Positions 9,701-23,317 are shown, counted from the stretch's first letter. The stretch: DNA of 64,000 nucleotides from Tupaia tana (GCA_026018925.1 JAKSZU010000005.1:24678779-24742778); one strand, 5' to 3'. Made by a program: numbers and translations. The notes: a model not told the origin generated them from the sequence alone.

Positions 9701-10330
9701 TTCTCCTTTATTTTTTCCTTCTGGGATTCTGATTAGAAATATCTGAGATAGTCCATTCAATATTCCATATCTGTTATCATCTTTACTATTTTCCATATTC
9801 TCTGTATTATTTCTCTGTGTTATATTCTTAAAAATTTCTTTGGGTATAACTCCTAGTTCACAATTCTTTCTTCAACTTTGTCTAATCTGTTTAACTCATT
9901 TGTTGAATTTTCATTTCAACTATTATATATGTATTTTTTACATTTCTAGAATGTTGATTCTTAAAAAACTGATTTGATTTTCTTAATCATGTCTTTCTGA
10001 TTGATAATCTTTATGGTTGCATTTTTAATCTCTTTTATCTCAAATACAATGGCTATTTTATATTCTGTATCTGATAATGCCAGTGTCTACAGTCTTTGTC
10101 CAACTAAATCTGTTGTTTGTTGTTTCTGCTAATTCAGCTATAGTGCCTTGTTCTTTTGTGTTATCTTGGATTGTGAATCTATTGCTTGATCTTAATCTGG
10201 ATGAATATTGTGGGTCTAAACCCAGGTTCACAGATGCTTTCCTGCAGAGAATATCTCTTTGTCTTCTGTCAATGACTATTAGAGTGCATCACTAGCTGAG
10301 GACTATTTCAGTCTCTTTGAGGAGTTGAGG
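9701..10330 (-). mobile_element. probable L1M 3' UTR remnant
   Basis: 'ttcttcaactttgtctaatctg', 'ctgtatctgataatgccag', 'gtctacagtctttgtcc' and 'aaatctgttgtttgttgtttctgct' follow the order I recall for L1M-type 3' UTRs read in reverse. Low complexity makes the edges uncertain. Confidence 0.4.
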
Positions 10331-10689
10331 TTCCATTTGAGAGTCTTTGACTTCCCCTTCCATTATCACTATTATCAGTGACTGCTGAGATGCAATCCTC
10401 CTCACTCTTGGTCTGCCACCCTGGTGTGAACTAGTTGTTGTTCTGGCCTCAACCTACATTAAGGACTTTGGAGACCTCGTCAATCTCTTGTGAGATCAGC
10501 AATGCCTCAAGTGCTATATCCTTTCTGGGCATTTGTGGTTTGGCAGTGGCAGAGTTCTGTGGAGCTGTTAGTTTATCGTCTCTTACATTTTTAGTTGGTA
10601 TCTGTAGTCATAAAGTATTTAAAACACACGTATACATCTCAACTAAAATTTCCAACAAAATCATGTTTTTCTTGCCTTTACTATTGGTT

Positions 10690-10845
10690 GCTTCTGCTAC
10701 TTCCTGTGATCTCAGGCAAGTTATTAACTTCCTGAAACCCACACTTCCTCACTGAGGAATGGGAATGCTAATATCCACTTTGTATAATAATTAAGTGACA
10801 TGTAGTAAAACAGCTGGCTAGATGCCTGATATATATTTCCTTATC
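10690..10845 (+). repeat. MIR fragment
   Basis: 'cttcctgtgatctcaggcaag', 'ttattaacttcctgaaaccc', 'gaggaatgggaatgctaatatcc' is the MIR order (gtgaccttgggcaag, ttaacctctctgagcc, aaaatggggataat). Old. Confidence 0.45.
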
Positions 10846-10941
10846 CATGGAAACTCAGTTTGGGGTACATAAACTATTACAGCAAAGACACGGGCTTTGA
10901 AACTGGTATGGGATTTACAAAATAAAGCTAAATGAAAATTG

Positions 10942-10949
10942 GTCTTGCA
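10942..10949 (+). repeat. left target-site duplication of DDX3 retrocopy
   Basis: GTCTTGCA precedes the retrocopied leader and recurs at 14101-14108 immediately after the poly(A) tail. Preceded by AAAATTG, a plausible L1 endonuclease context. Only 8 bp, so it is moderate evidence on its own. Confidence 0.6.
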
Positions 10950-11040
10950 ATCCCCGTGCCCCCCCCCTTCTCCCTCCTCCCCCCTCTTTCTCCCCCTCCC
11001 CCCTCTTTTTCCCTTCTCCCATTTCGATCACTTTGTTCAA
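10950..11040 (+). other. C/T-rich start of the retrocopied 5' leader
   Basis: A polypyrimidine block (CCCCCCCCC, TTCTCCC and CTCCCC units) begins just after the left target repeat. It is probably the transcribed 5' end of the parental mRNA, since pyrimidine-rich leaders are common at ribosomal/translation-factor-type promoters. The alternative is a pre-existing simple repeat at the target. Confidence 0.45.
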
Positions 11041-11060
11041 GGCACTTCCGGCTTCACAAA

Positions 11061-11132
11061 ATGGCCGCAGCTCCCAACATCTGCCGTCACTCGACCTACC
11101 GCCACCTCAGTGTCACCCCTCTTTCTGCTTAG
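11061..11132 (+). CDS. upstream ORF 1 in the DDX3 leader (23 codons)
   Basis: ATG in a strong context (AAAATGG) opens a 23-residue frame (MAAAPNICR...TPLSA) that stops with TAG at 11130-11132. It lies 622 nt upstream of the main start and out of frame with it. If the retrogene is transcribed from the parental start region, this uORF would be met first by scanning ribosomes. No peptide function is claimed. Confidence 0.4.
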   Translation: MAAAPNICRHSTYRHLSVTPLSA

Positions 11133-11340
11133 CTCCACATTCGGGAAGACTGCGAGGAAGAGCAGGGGCAGACGTAGACCAAGGACATCTCGCAGCCCCG
11201 GGGATCCGAAAAGGAAGAAGCGAAAGAGCGCCAGAAAGAAAGAAGGGCGGAAGTGGGGGCACGGGGAAGAAAGGGGCGCGCACAGGCCTAGGTTACACGG
11301 TGAGGCCTCAGAGCTGGCAGAAAGCGGGAGACCAGTTTTC

Positions 11341-11367
11341 ATGAGATCTCAAGAACTCCGAGACTGA
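11341..11367 (+). CDS. upstream ORF 2 in the DDX3 leader (8 codons)
   Basis: ATG at 11341 encodes MRSQELRD and stops at TGA 11365-11367. The context (TTCATGA) is weak. Short and non-overlapping with the main frame, so reinitiation at 11683 would be possible. Confidence 0.3.
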   Translation: MRSQELRD

Positions 11368-11547
11368 GGCCAGGGCACTTACAGAAACACAGTAGACGGC
11401 AGGGAAGCGTAGCTCGAGTGAACTAGGACCATACTTGGCGCTTTGAGCTTCAGCCAACGGGACTGAGAAAGGAAATCCCGCGAGACTTGGCAGGACTCGG
11501 CCGCCGGGGCTCAGCTGGGGCAGTCGGAGGCCCAGTCTTCGCGCTGA

Positions 11548-13671
<2,124 letters not shown>

Positions 13672-14080
13672 GCCTGCTTTGCAGTAGGTCACCCTACCAA
13701 ACAAGCTAATAAGGAAACCACATGTAACTTAGAATGTATCTTGTATAGTTTCAAGAACTTGCAGTACATTGTTAGCTATGATTCTCCACTGAAATTTTTT
13801 TTTTGTAAGGGAGCTCAACGTCACAACGAGAGATAAAAGGAACAATCAGCAGTCCTGTTTGGAAGGTGGTTTGAAGACATCGTTGTTGTAGTTTGGATTA
13901 ACTCTCTTCCCATCTACCTCCATCCCAAACTGTATAATTTTGTGACTGAGAATCATTTGTTAATGTACTGTGTCTTTAACTTTAGACAACTTTTTATTTT
14001 GATGTCCTGTTGGCTCAGTAATGCTCAAGATAAATCGATTGTTTTGACAAAATAAAATTTACTGAACTTCAACTGAAACT
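13672..14080 (+). other. 3' UTR of the DDX3 retrogene
   Basis: Starts GCCTGCTTTGCAGTAGG directly after the TGA and runs to the poly(A) tail. Contains a T9 run near 13797 and the GACAAAATAAAATTTACTG end region. Confidence 0.85.
14051..14056 (+). terminator. polyadenylation signal AATAAA
   Basis: Canonical hexamer 25 nt before the first base of the genomic A-tail (14081), the normal spacing for cleavage. Confidence 0.85.
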
Positions 14081-14108
14081 AAAAAAAAAAAAAAAAAAAA
14101 GTCTTGCA
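14081..14108 (+). repeat. retrocopy poly(A) tail and right target repeat
   Basis: Twenty uninterrupted A residues (14081-14100), then GTCTTGCA (14101-14108) matching 10942-10949. An uninterrupted tail argues against great age, although A-runs can also expand by slippage. Confidence 0.75.
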
Positions 14109-14306
14109 TATAACAGATCCATGCACTAATTTGCTGCTTTTCTTAAGAATTAAGTATTCATACTACCCAGTGGAAAATTAGCCACTTCCAAGTGTCTTTT
14201 TCAGAGATTTTTCCACTTTGAAATATTCAATACACATTACTCAGCACACAACAAGTGTGCCCATATAGTAGCTATTATTAATAAAAATCATTAAAATAAT
14301 AATGAG

Positions 14307-14540
14307 ACTTGGGGCTGAATGGCAGCACAGTGGTAACACAATGCACTGCAAGGAACACCCATGTGGGAAGGTTCCAGATTTGCATCCTGGGGCTTCCTTC
14401 TATAAACCAGGTGCATACATGCCCATGATCCAGGGTGGCTGAAACTGGGGGTGGATTGTAGCATGAAGACCATGTTGGGGGTGTGCTTGCTCTCTTTTTC
14501 TCTCTAGGGAGACATGAATTTAAGAAAATATTATTAGCCT
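14307..14540 (+). mobile_element. HEAD-B tRNA-derived SINE
   Basis: Head GGGGCTGAATGGCAGCACAG TGGTAAC, B-box-like GGTTCCAGATTTGCATCC, body 'catgatccagggtggctgaaactggggg', 'gaagaccatgttgggggtg' and CT-rich then A/T-rich end. One of two plus-strand copies of this type, so it shows the family layout directly. Confidence 0.75.
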
Positions 14541-14760
14541 AACGAGTGAATAGATGATCATCCTTGTGAATTTCTTCAGTTCAGAAATGCTGACTCAGAA
14601 GCCTACATGGATTCTCCCTCTGATTGGGCTGTGCTAATGAGGTCTATGTGGACATGTATGTGTGTGGACAGGTATGTGAAGTACTTTACAATATTTTTGG
14701 AATATAACAGCTTTTGTAAGACTGTGGGCAGAGCAGAATCCAAAATGTGGTCAAAACTAT

Positions 14761-14790
14761 TATTAAGGGTCAAGCAGTTGACCCTTAATA
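14761..14790. repeat. perfect 13-bp palindrome, 4-nt loop
   Basis: TATTAAGGGTCAA - GCAG - TTGACCCTTAATA. It abuts the 5' end of the SINE that follows and may include its target site or a fold-back formed at integration. Confidence 0.9.
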
Positions 14791-15060
14791 GCCAGGTGGC
14801 ATAGTGGTTAAGACAGCTGGATCCCATGTGGCTATATGTGTGGTTCAAGTCCCAGACCTGGTGGCTTGAAAAACATGCTGGGCACATGTACATGCATGCC
14901 CAAAATCTCAAAAGGAGGATAAAGAAGAAGGAATTACAGCATGCCCATCCCACCTGGAAGGTGATTTCTCTCTCTTTCTCTCTTTTTCTCTCTGTGTCTC
15001 TGTTTCCAGTGAGCATGCATGCCCCATAGCAACAACAACAACAACAACAAAATAATATAT
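14787..15060 (+). mobile_element. LONG tRNA SINE, old subfamily
   Basis: Head AGCCAGGTGGCATAGTGGTTAAG, B box GGTTCAAGTCCC, 'ggcttgaaaaacatgctgggc', CT-rich body and a CAA-repeat tail (AACAACAACAAC). The GTGGTTAAG form of the A box marks the older subfamily. Confidence 0.8.
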
Positions 15061-15199
15061 TTTTTCCCCAATAGGGCATTGTTAACAACAACAACAACAA
15101 AAAAAAAAAAACAGAGTGAAGGGAATATTTTCCTGTATAAAATATTGGATTTTAAAAAATTTGCAGTGAGAAAGACGTAATGAAAATAACAAAAAACTG

Positions 15200-15472
15200 A
15201 GGCCACCCCATGGCCTAGTAGTTAAGGGAGATGGACCCCACTTGGATGACTACAGTTGGAATCCTGACCCTGGTGACTTGAAGACATGTTGGGTATGTGT
15301 ACATGTGTTCCCCAAATCCAAACAAGGTAGAGAAATGGAGGAGAAAGGGTTGTGGCATGACCACACACCACTGAGGGGTGCTTTCTCCCTCTCCCTCTCT
15401 TCTCTCCACACTCCCTCTGTCTCTGGTGAGCTCATGCATCCTCTGGTGATTAAAAAGAAAAATAAGAAAGAA
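15200..15472 (+). mobile_element. LONG tRNA SINE, oldest subfamily
   Basis: Head GAGGCCACCCCATGGCCTAG TAGTTAAGG, B box GTTGGAATCCTG, 'aatggaggagaaagggttgtgg' body, CT-rich segment and an AAGAAA tail. Lacks the CCCTATAGC end; instead CCTCTGGTGATTAAAAAG. Confidence 0.7.
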
Positions 15473-15608
15473 AACTGTAAGTTGTTTACTGACCATGTCT
15501 AAGTAATGTTTAACTGCAAAAAGTTGTGGCTAAGCAATGTCTAACTTCTACCAAGTTCCTTAGTATTATTACTGTCTTAAATTTGTATAGTGATTTTCCA
15601 TTCTTTCT

Positions 15609-15832
15609 TTTTAAGTTTATTTATTTCTTCCATGATTGAGAGAGAGTAAAAGGGAGAGAGCAAACCCCCAACAGGGTCTCACACTGTGATCCACCCCCAG
15701 TCTCAGCCAGTCCTAGATTATGGGCATACATGTGCCTGACATAGGAAGCCTCTGAACATAAACTCAGAACCTTTCCATGTGGGTCAGCCTTACATAGCAT
15801 TGTGTTTTGCCACTGTGCCACCATTCAACCCC
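15609..15832 (-). mobile_element. HEAD-B tRNA-derived SINE
   Basis: Tail at left (TTTAAGTTTATTTATTTCTTCC) and head at right (TGGTGGCACAGTGGCAAAAC on the minus strand). Complete in order and clearly the same family as 826 and 20883. Confidence 0.75.
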
Positions 15833-15980
15833 CCTGTTCATAAGGTTATTTCACAAACTAATCTGATCTTCATAAAAATGGTAAGTACTAGTACATACAC
15901 CTTACAGATGAAATGATTTAGGTTTATGTAGGAGTGCATAGCTGTTTGATCCAGTGCTTTCAACACAAATCATTTGTAGG

Positions 15981-15981
<1 letters not shown>

Positions 15982-16014
<33 letters not shown>

Positions 16015-16040
16015 ATGAGAGAAAGAGAGAAAGAAAGCAA
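15982..16040. repeat. (TG)n followed by GA-rich run
   Basis: About 15 TG units then GAGAGAAAGAGAGAAAGAAAG. Polymorphic simple repeat. Confidence 0.85.
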
Positions 16041-16059
16041 GAGCAAGCCAATGTTGTGC

Positions 16060-16440
16060 CTTTGCTCATTCATTCGTTCATCCAAGAACATTTTGTGAAT
16101 TGTTAAATCCCATGCACTGAGAATGAATTTTGCAAGCTTTCAATATAATGGGGTTTTAGTTATGAGAGAGATCAGTGATTACGATGTAATAAGTGTGATA
16201 ATTGAGATAAGCACAGTGTTCTATGGGAATTGATAATAATGGGGAAATGTGACCCAGCCTGGGGTAAGAGAAGGAAGGCTTCTTAAGCAGCTGAGCCTGG
16301 AGAAAAGTGAAAGTGGGAAGGCGAAGGACATCACAGCAAAGGGAAGAGTTCATATCAAAGCACAGGGACACAGAAGCAGGATATGCTGAGAAGCTACTTG
16401 GAGTCTGGTCTGACTGAGCAAGGTATGGGGCTGAAGGGAA
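16060..16440 (+). repeat. L2-like remnant
   Basis: 'tcattcattcgttcatccaag', 'taataagtgtgataattgag', 'ggaaggcttcttaagcagctgagcctgg' and 'agggaagagttcatatcaaag' follow the L2 order, much decayed. Confidence 0.4.
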
Positions 16441-18369
16441 TCCACAGATGGGGATGGAGCATAAATGTCACCATGGAGGTCTTGAGAGTTGCTTTTTGTG
16501 GTTACATGCCTGGGAGCTTGTCATTGTGCACTGTTTGGCACTCATCACTCCCTACCCCCTAGCTCAGGGTTGCCCTAGGGCAGTGGTGTTAGTAGGACAG
16601 GGCCAGGAGTCAGGACCAGAAGTAGAGCACATGAGTCAGGGAGGTCACTGGCATAAGTGGGCTCTGGATACATTTTGAAGTCAGGTAATCTTGAGGAACT
16701 AGGCATAGCAAAGGTCAAAGAGGCAAGGTCTACAGCCTAAACAACCAAGGATCAAGAGTCCAGAGTAGAACTCCCATAGCATTTGTTTTTTAGGCCTATA
16801 CTCGCTGTACTTTGGGCATGTCCCATGGTGGGGCTGGCCTGTGATCATGACCGTGAAGGTTCGGAACTCTGCAGGCACTTCTGCTGCTGGGGTAAAGAGT
16901 AGAAAGGTGAGTGCAAGCTTACTGCTCCTCTGGGAGCAGCCCCACACACCCTGACTCACACTGGAAGCTACTGAAGCTATGGACTGAAAGGTACATGCAG
17001 TCCTGTGAAATGCGCCATGGGCTGCAAAGGGCTTCTATACTGTGCCAGATCACATTCCTCTGACACCCAGCAAAACCTGTGCTAAATAAAGAGTCTCAAA
17101 TTGCCCCAGAGGACTTCAAGGCCTTCAGTGCAATGTCGAGGGGTTTTGTTCTGACCTGGGGCCTATCTAATTGGTTCCTCAGGGAAGCCAGTGATCCCCT
17201 TGAGTGTTGGGATTTCCATAGCTGTGTCCTGAGTAGAGAGACCACAGAAGCTCATGCAAAGGGTTGAGCTGAGGGTGATCTGGGTAGTGTTCTACTCACA
17301 GTGATCCAATACCACCATGGAATTTACATTTCCCCAGGACTTTCCCACTTTACACTTTCAAACAGTCTATGAAGGGCAAGACCAAAAGCTCAGGACACAG
17401 TGAACTGTTAACCACGAGCCCCTGTTACAAAAGAAAGACTGTGCTCACATTTACAGGTATGTTGCTTAGGGTCATTTTGAACAGATAGGAGAATGCCCTC
17501 ATTTGGTGGCAACTGTAAAAATGTATGGCAGTTAAAAAGCTAGAATCTAAAAACGGTATCATCTATAAGCAATCTATTTTTTCATGGTCAAAAAAGGTTC
17601 AAACAGATGTTTCCAGGTGTCAGTGCCCAATTTTATGGTTGTGACTTTTTAGATAAAAACAGATGGCTGGTATTTTGGGTCAGCAATTCCAAGTACATTT
17701 TATTATCAGGCAGTAGACACAGTTCTTACTAAGTTTTTTCTAGATGAAAATAGACTGAAAGCAGAGACAAAAAAAAGAAAAATCTATAACACCCTTTCCC
17801 AAGTATTCCTGACTGGGTAAGCACTAATGTAACCGAGAGAGTGGGGAAGGACTGGGAGCCTTCAAATGAAATCTGGCTCCAAATTGTCATTTGCTCTCAG
17901 TGGTGAGTGGTCACTTAGAGCCAGATCTGTTTGGTTTTACAAAAAAGAAATGAAGCATTTCATGTACCTTGAGAGTCAGGGGCAGCTCATGCTTGTTAAC
18001 AGCTGCCTGTCCACCACCAGTTCCCGAGTCCAAGCAACATGTCTTGATTGAACTGCTTGCTCTCTCCCGTGATGCCATCCAATACATTCTACATACTGCA
18101 GCCAGAGAGAGGTTCCAAGGCACATGCATTCCTCTCACCAAGTCCTCTTCCCCCCTTAAAACCTCCTCCTGGACTTTCCACCATTATAGCAGTTTCTAGA
18201 ACTTACTCTCCAGATAATACATATTCCAATTATTATGAAAAAAAGTAAACAAACAAAAAAACTCCTAAAAACAGACCCCCCCAAATAAAAACCTTTTCTA
18301 TGGCTTCCCGATACTCTGAGCATAAAGACCCAAATCCAGAATGTGGTTTCCAAAGCCCTGCACACTAAG
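16441..18369. other. about 1.9 kb with no recognisable gene or repeat
   Basis: Several 60-85-codon open frames occur on both strands, none with a domain or splice context. This is one of the longest repeat-poor stretches in the window. Confidence 0.4.
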
Positions 18370-18840
18370 CTTCATTTTATTCCACAATCTATCTCAGCCT
18401 CTAAGCTCCACCCTACTACCTTCTTTCTTTCTCTTACCTCCCCCCCTACCCAATCTCAAGCCATTGTGCATACACCATTCCTTCCCGAAACTATCTTCCC
18501 CTCTCATTGAATGCACATCCATCCTTCAGGCCTCATCTCATCCCCTACTTCCCAGCTTTTTCAGAACCTCATAACTGGGTTATATCTTGAATTTATTCTA
18601 TGTACTTGTGTGCATATGTATCCTTCTTCATGCATGTCTCAAAGTTGTAAGTTTACATCTGTGATATGATTTTACTGATGCCTTTCATCATGGACTCTAA
18701 ATGCCATGTGGACAGGGATCTTTGTGAGCATTCAATGCTCCAGTTTTTGGCTCAGTGTCATATCTTCAATGCCTTGTGCTTGACTGGAATACGTGAATCT
18801 TGTATACCTTTGTGAAATGAAAGAATGAATAAGCATAGAG
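18370..18840 (-). repeat. L2-like remnant, reverse orientation
   Basis: 'cagcctctaagctccaccc', 'catccatccttcaggcctcatctc', 'gtggacagggatctttgtg', 'ttttggctcagtgtcat' and 'aaatgaaagaatgaataa' follow the reverse-oriented L2 order. Confidence 0.4.
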
Positions 18841-19023
18841 TATCAAGCATTTGTCAACATATGGCTCAAGAGGCACTGCCAAGAAACCTTAGGATCCAAA
18901 CAGACTGAAAACAAGTCTGTATATTCTCCAAGGCCCTGTTAGACCATAAGATGGTATAATTTTATGATAGGTAAAATTTCTAGGCAAAAGAGGGATGGAA
19001 AGGAGCACATGAAAATAGGCCAT

Positions 19024-19287
19024 CAGGGGACCATGAGGTGGTGTTGTAGTTATGTTGCTGGACTCCAGCATGGCAGACTACAGTTCAAGTCCTGGACTTG
19101 GTGACTTCAAACTCATGTCAGGTGTTTGTGCATGTGTGCCCAAGATCCCAGGAAGAGAATGGAGGAGAAGGGATTGTGGCATGGCCATCCACCCAGGGAG
19201 TGATTTCTCACTTTCCCTCTCACTGTTTCTGTCTCTGTCTCCAGTGAGTGCATGCGCCCTAAGGCAAAAAAACAAACAAACAAAAAG
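19024..19287 (+). mobile_element. LONG tRNA SINE
   Basis: Head GGGGACCATGAGGTGGTGTT, B box AGTTCAAGTCCTGG, body 'cccaagatcccaggaagag', 'gtgcatgcgccctaaggc' and an A-rich CAAACAAACAAAC tail. Confidence 0.8.
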
Positions 19288-20139
19288 GGGTAGGGGCATA
19301 AGTAGGAAAAGAAACAGAAAACATGATTTAAAAACATACTTTTGTTCCCAAGCTCTTTGTAGTAATTTCTGCCTTACTTCTTGATGTCTGAGACTATTGT
19401 CTCATTTATCCGATATCCCCAGTGTCCAGCATCATGTGTAGCAAGTAGTAGGTACTCAACAAATTCTTGCTGAAAGACCAATACATCACTTAGAAAGATA
19501 TGAACACAATGTCATTATTCTCCATTATCGAATCAGATTTAACATTAATAATTGACGTGGTCATTGAATTCTTGTCCTGTGATTTCATTAACTGTTCAGC
19601 AATCCATGCACTTAGATTAACCTCCCAGCCTTTTTCATGTAACTGAATATGATGGTTTGTAAGGGTTTCTAATAACAGGGTTAGGAAGGTCGTCTGTACT
19701 CCATTCAGTTGTTCTCTGTTGGGAGTGGTAGTGGGTTTGCACATCCCTGGGCACTTGGTTTCTGACAGCACCTGCCTGTTCTGCCTTTTCTGCTCTAGAC
19801 ACTGGCAGTCCTCTCTTTTCTGCTCCTTCCCTGCCTAAGTCAGGGCTGCAGCTACCACTTCAGGATGGAAACACAGTTCTTCAGAATCTTCCAACTCTAT
19901 TTCTACGAAAATATGTTTATTTAACCTAAGCGTTTCTCTCAACTCTGCTCAACACATTTTGTTCAGAGTTATGTCTGTCAGAGTTTGAGAAGAGCTTATT
20001 TAATCAACTTGTTACTCAGAGACCCAAAGCAGGACTTTGAATCTATTCCTGTGGAGAGTGGACATTTTGTTGGACATGGGCAGTTGCCAGAGTCCTCTGC
20101 TAACTTTCTGTCCCCTACATGAGCCGTGTCCCTAGGCTT
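19288..20139. other. no gene; small L2-like end near 19395-19475
   Basis: 'ccagtgtccagcatcatg ... agtaggtactcaacaaattc' resembles an L2 terminus. A 93-codon minus frame at 19490-19771 has no recognised domain. Confidence 0.4.
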
Positions 20140-20440
20140 TGCTCAAGACTTCCTTCTGCCTGAAACCCTCTCTCCCGCTCCTTGCCTAGGAAGTTCAGCT
20201 CATCCTTGAGTTCTCAGGTGAGCTTGGAATCTTCCTTGGGCCCTCTGAGCCTAGGAAAGGTGCTGCTCCCCAGAGCTCTCGGCACCTTGCAGGTTCCCTG
20301 GAACAGCTTTAACAATGTATTTCCTCATTTCTATCCCGTTAGACCTAAGGCCGAGCGAGGGCAGGGTCTTAGCTCTTGCCAAGTTCCCAGGACCTAAAAC
20401 AATGCCTGGCATAGAAGGGACCTAATACATGTGTGTCGAC
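20140..20440 (-). repeat. L2-like remnant, reverse orientation
   Basis: 'cttctgcctgaaaccctctc', 'gaagttcagctcatccttg', 'gagggcagggtct' and 'aacaatgcctggcatagaagg' match reverse-oriented L2 phrases. Confidence 0.4.
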
Positions 20441-20627
20441 GCCCTGATGTACAGGTCCAGGATCCCTCCCATCTCACTGCTCCTGAGAATAAGGCTCCCT
20501 GAGATGCCTTAGGTCTTGGGTGGATGGATAGAGCTGTGATTTTCCTTTGGGGCCACAGGTTTAGGACTAAATAAGGATTGAGGATTAGCCTGGAGTAATC
20601 CCACATGTGATAGGTTAAAAGCGACTA

Positions 20628-20870
20628 TTTTTTTTTTTGGAGAGGTTTTTGCTATAGGGCGTATGCACTTGCCAGAAAGACAGAGAGAGACAGACAGTGA
20701 GGGGAAATGGCCACAGTGCAATCCCTTCTCTTCCTCCATTCTCCTCTGGGGATCTTGGGCTCACACGCATGCGTACCCGGCGTGAGTTTAAGGCACTGGG
20801 TCCAGGACTTAAATTATGGTCGACTACATGGGAGTCCAGCAACAAAGCCATTATGCTAACTGCTGGTCCC
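20628..20870 (-). mobile_element. LONG tRNA SINE
   Basis: Tail at left (T run), GGTTTTTGCTATAGGGCG, shortened CT body, head at right ending ACTGCTGGTCCC. Possible TSD: AAAAGCGACT before and AAAAGCAACC after. An internal deletion near 20700 removes part of the CT-rich region. Confidence 0.85.
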
Positions 20871-20882
20871 AAAAGCAACCTT

Positions 20883-21104
20883 TAAAAAAAATTAGATTTG
20901 TTTATTCTGTGAGGGAGAGAGAGAGAGAGATTGAGACGGTATCCCTAACAGGGTCTTCATGCCAAGATCCATCTCCCATCTCAGCCAGGCAGGGGCATGG
21001 GCATCTGTGTGTGCACCTGGCATTTGCAGGCAAACCCAGGACCTTCCCATGTGACTTGAGCACTGTGGAGCATTGTGCTACTACCGTGCCACTGTGACTA
21101 GCCT
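20883..21104 (-). mobile_element. HEAD-B tRNA-derived SINE
   Basis: A complete minus-strand copy: A-rich end at 20883, 'aacagggtcttcatgcc', 'acccaggaccttcccatgtg', head GTCACAGTGGCACGGTAGTA. Lies 13 bp from the LONG SINE at 20628, in the same orientation. Confidence 0.75.
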
Positions 21105-22689
21105 AAAAGTGACCTTTTTATTATTCCATTAGAAACTTGCTTTATCATAATTTTTTAAATGTTGCCACATACCTTGAAGTCTAAATGCTTCTTCTTATTA
21201 ATCATAAAAATAACAAAGTTAATGATGAAAAGACAAATATGTTCAGCCATAAAATGTCATATCAACTTGATTAATATTGCCATATATTAAGATAGCATTT
21301 CATATTAACAGTAGCTAGATTCTTCTGAGAAGAAGAATCTCTCACTGTTGTCATTTAATTTAAATATTTCTTGGGAGATAATTTATGTAAATGTGATTTA
21401 AAAAGAAAACACACTCTATGCACATTTAATGTTGAAGCAAAACTTAGTAGCAGTAGATTATATCGTCTTTTTTGCTTGTTGTAGTCTGCTAATACTTTAC
21501 AATTTAAATAAATTGCCTGGAGGCTAGATAAGACCATTTTAATAAGGGGAAGGATTTCTGTTCTTCATGTTTCTAATTAAGTACTCACCTTTCAAGAGAA
21601 CGGCATTTCTCAGATTAGCTCAGCAAACAGTCCTGACGTGTAGACAAGTGCAGGACTGCCCTCCCTTATGGTTTTCAGGACATGAGATTTATAGTGTTTA
21701 TAACAATGTTCTTACCCTTTTAAAGACAGGGGACAGCGATGATATGCATTTGTATTTTTTTTTTTCACATAGATTCCATTTTATGTATCATTTCATTAAC
21801 TGTTACTTGAAAATCAGGGAGTGTGCTCATTTCTCCCAGGCACACAACCAAGAGGTAGCATCACTCCAGGGAGCAGGACTACTTAATCTCTAAGAGTTCT
21901 TCCAGCATGGCAATTCTGTTCATTTTACTCTGTGAAATGTTGGGATGATTTTCATTGTAATGGGGAGAGCTTCTAGAGAAGACAGATTCATACCTTGCCC
22001 TTCCAGCCTAGAAAACATTAAAGAAAGGAATGGCGTTTGTGCTACCAGGAACAAACCCTTATTTCTTACTATGTTTCAGGTGTGTTGTTGTGTTTGGGCT
22101 GCCGGTAATTAAACTTGATGCTCATCAGAGGCCAAGTACTGACCACAGGCCTGTGTGAGTGCCCAGGAAACCTACTTCTACTCTCCAGGGAACTGCATAA
22201 ATAATATAGAAAAACAAAGGAAGGATTGGAGAATGCAAAACACAACCACTAGGGAAAGGACATTGACCACAGGAAGCTGGGCTGTGAGGGGTGTCCCTTG
22301 CCTTCCAGCTGGCCCTTAGAGCTTTTCAGTCCCTTCCCAGAGCCCAGCCTTCTACCTGCTACCCCTTCCCTATAGGAGATCTTCCTCACTCAGCTGACAC
22401 ACTACCTAGCTTTAGCTGTTAGCAGCAATGGCATCTCCTCAGACATCCTGTCCTGATCACACAACCTAAACTAGGCCCCGCCTTATAAGCCTCTCTGAGT
22501 TGGTATCAGATGGAGCAAGCCTCTGTGAAGTGCTCAGGGCAGTCTATTACTGTTGGTGTCATTCCTTCTGGACCATCAGCCACATCTTTAATTCATTCTA
22601 CCACTGTTTGTAATTGTGTCTTCTGCCTCTTATCCTTTCTCACAGAATTCACCATGCCCGGGTGAATTCACTGTGCTATAGTGCCTTAC
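21105..22689. other. about 1.6 kb with no recognisable feature
   Basis: No SINE, LINE or gene signature. Contains a T9 run near 21757. A 108-codon plus frame at 21567-21893 shows no domain. Confidence 0.4.
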
Positions 22690-22995
22690 ACACTACCCCC
22701 TCAACACCACACACACATAGACTAATTCCTTCTTCTTCTTTAAGACTTTAAAGATGTACAGCAACTACCACCCTCTTTGTGGAAGCTTCTCTAGTGCCCC
22801 GCCAGGTGCTCTCCATGTTCTTTCCCATGTACTGTGTATACCTCTGTCACAGCACTTAGCAAATGAAGCTCAGTTTTGGGCTTTTGTGTTTGTCTTTCTA
22901 CCCCCCTGCTCCTGGTGACCTCCAGTATTGCTCATCTTTGTGATCCAAGATTTGCCATGAGTGGGCACTCTGGCACTTGAATAAATGGCATCATC
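22690..22995 (-). repeat. L2-like remnant, reverse orientation
   Basis: 'agcttctctagtgccccgcc', 'cctctgtcacagcacttagc', and 'ctctggcacttgaataaatggc' fit a reverse-oriented L2 3' region. Weak. Confidence 0.35.
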
Positions 22996-23317
22996 TAGTC
23001 TAATCACTTTCAAATTAAATGAGAAAATGAAGCACAAAGGTGGCTAGTTTTTTTTACCATCATCGCACAGCTATTTTGCTATTGACAGTGTTTAGAACAT
23101 TGCTACTGTAAATATGGCATCTCAGCCTCTGAGGAAACAGCAGAAGCAGGTAGGTCACTCTTACCTTCTCGCACCCTTTTCCCCAGAAGTAGGCCATGAA
23201 AGAGTTCTTTACAAACAGCTCCATTGCACAGCAGAGACGGACTACATAAGACAGACCAGATCCCACCGTCAACCATAGTTCCATTTCCTGGAGCGGTCAG
23301 CTTCAGGCACCCTAGAC
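22996..23317. other. no recognisable feature
   Basis: No repeat or gene identified. Confidence 0.4.
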
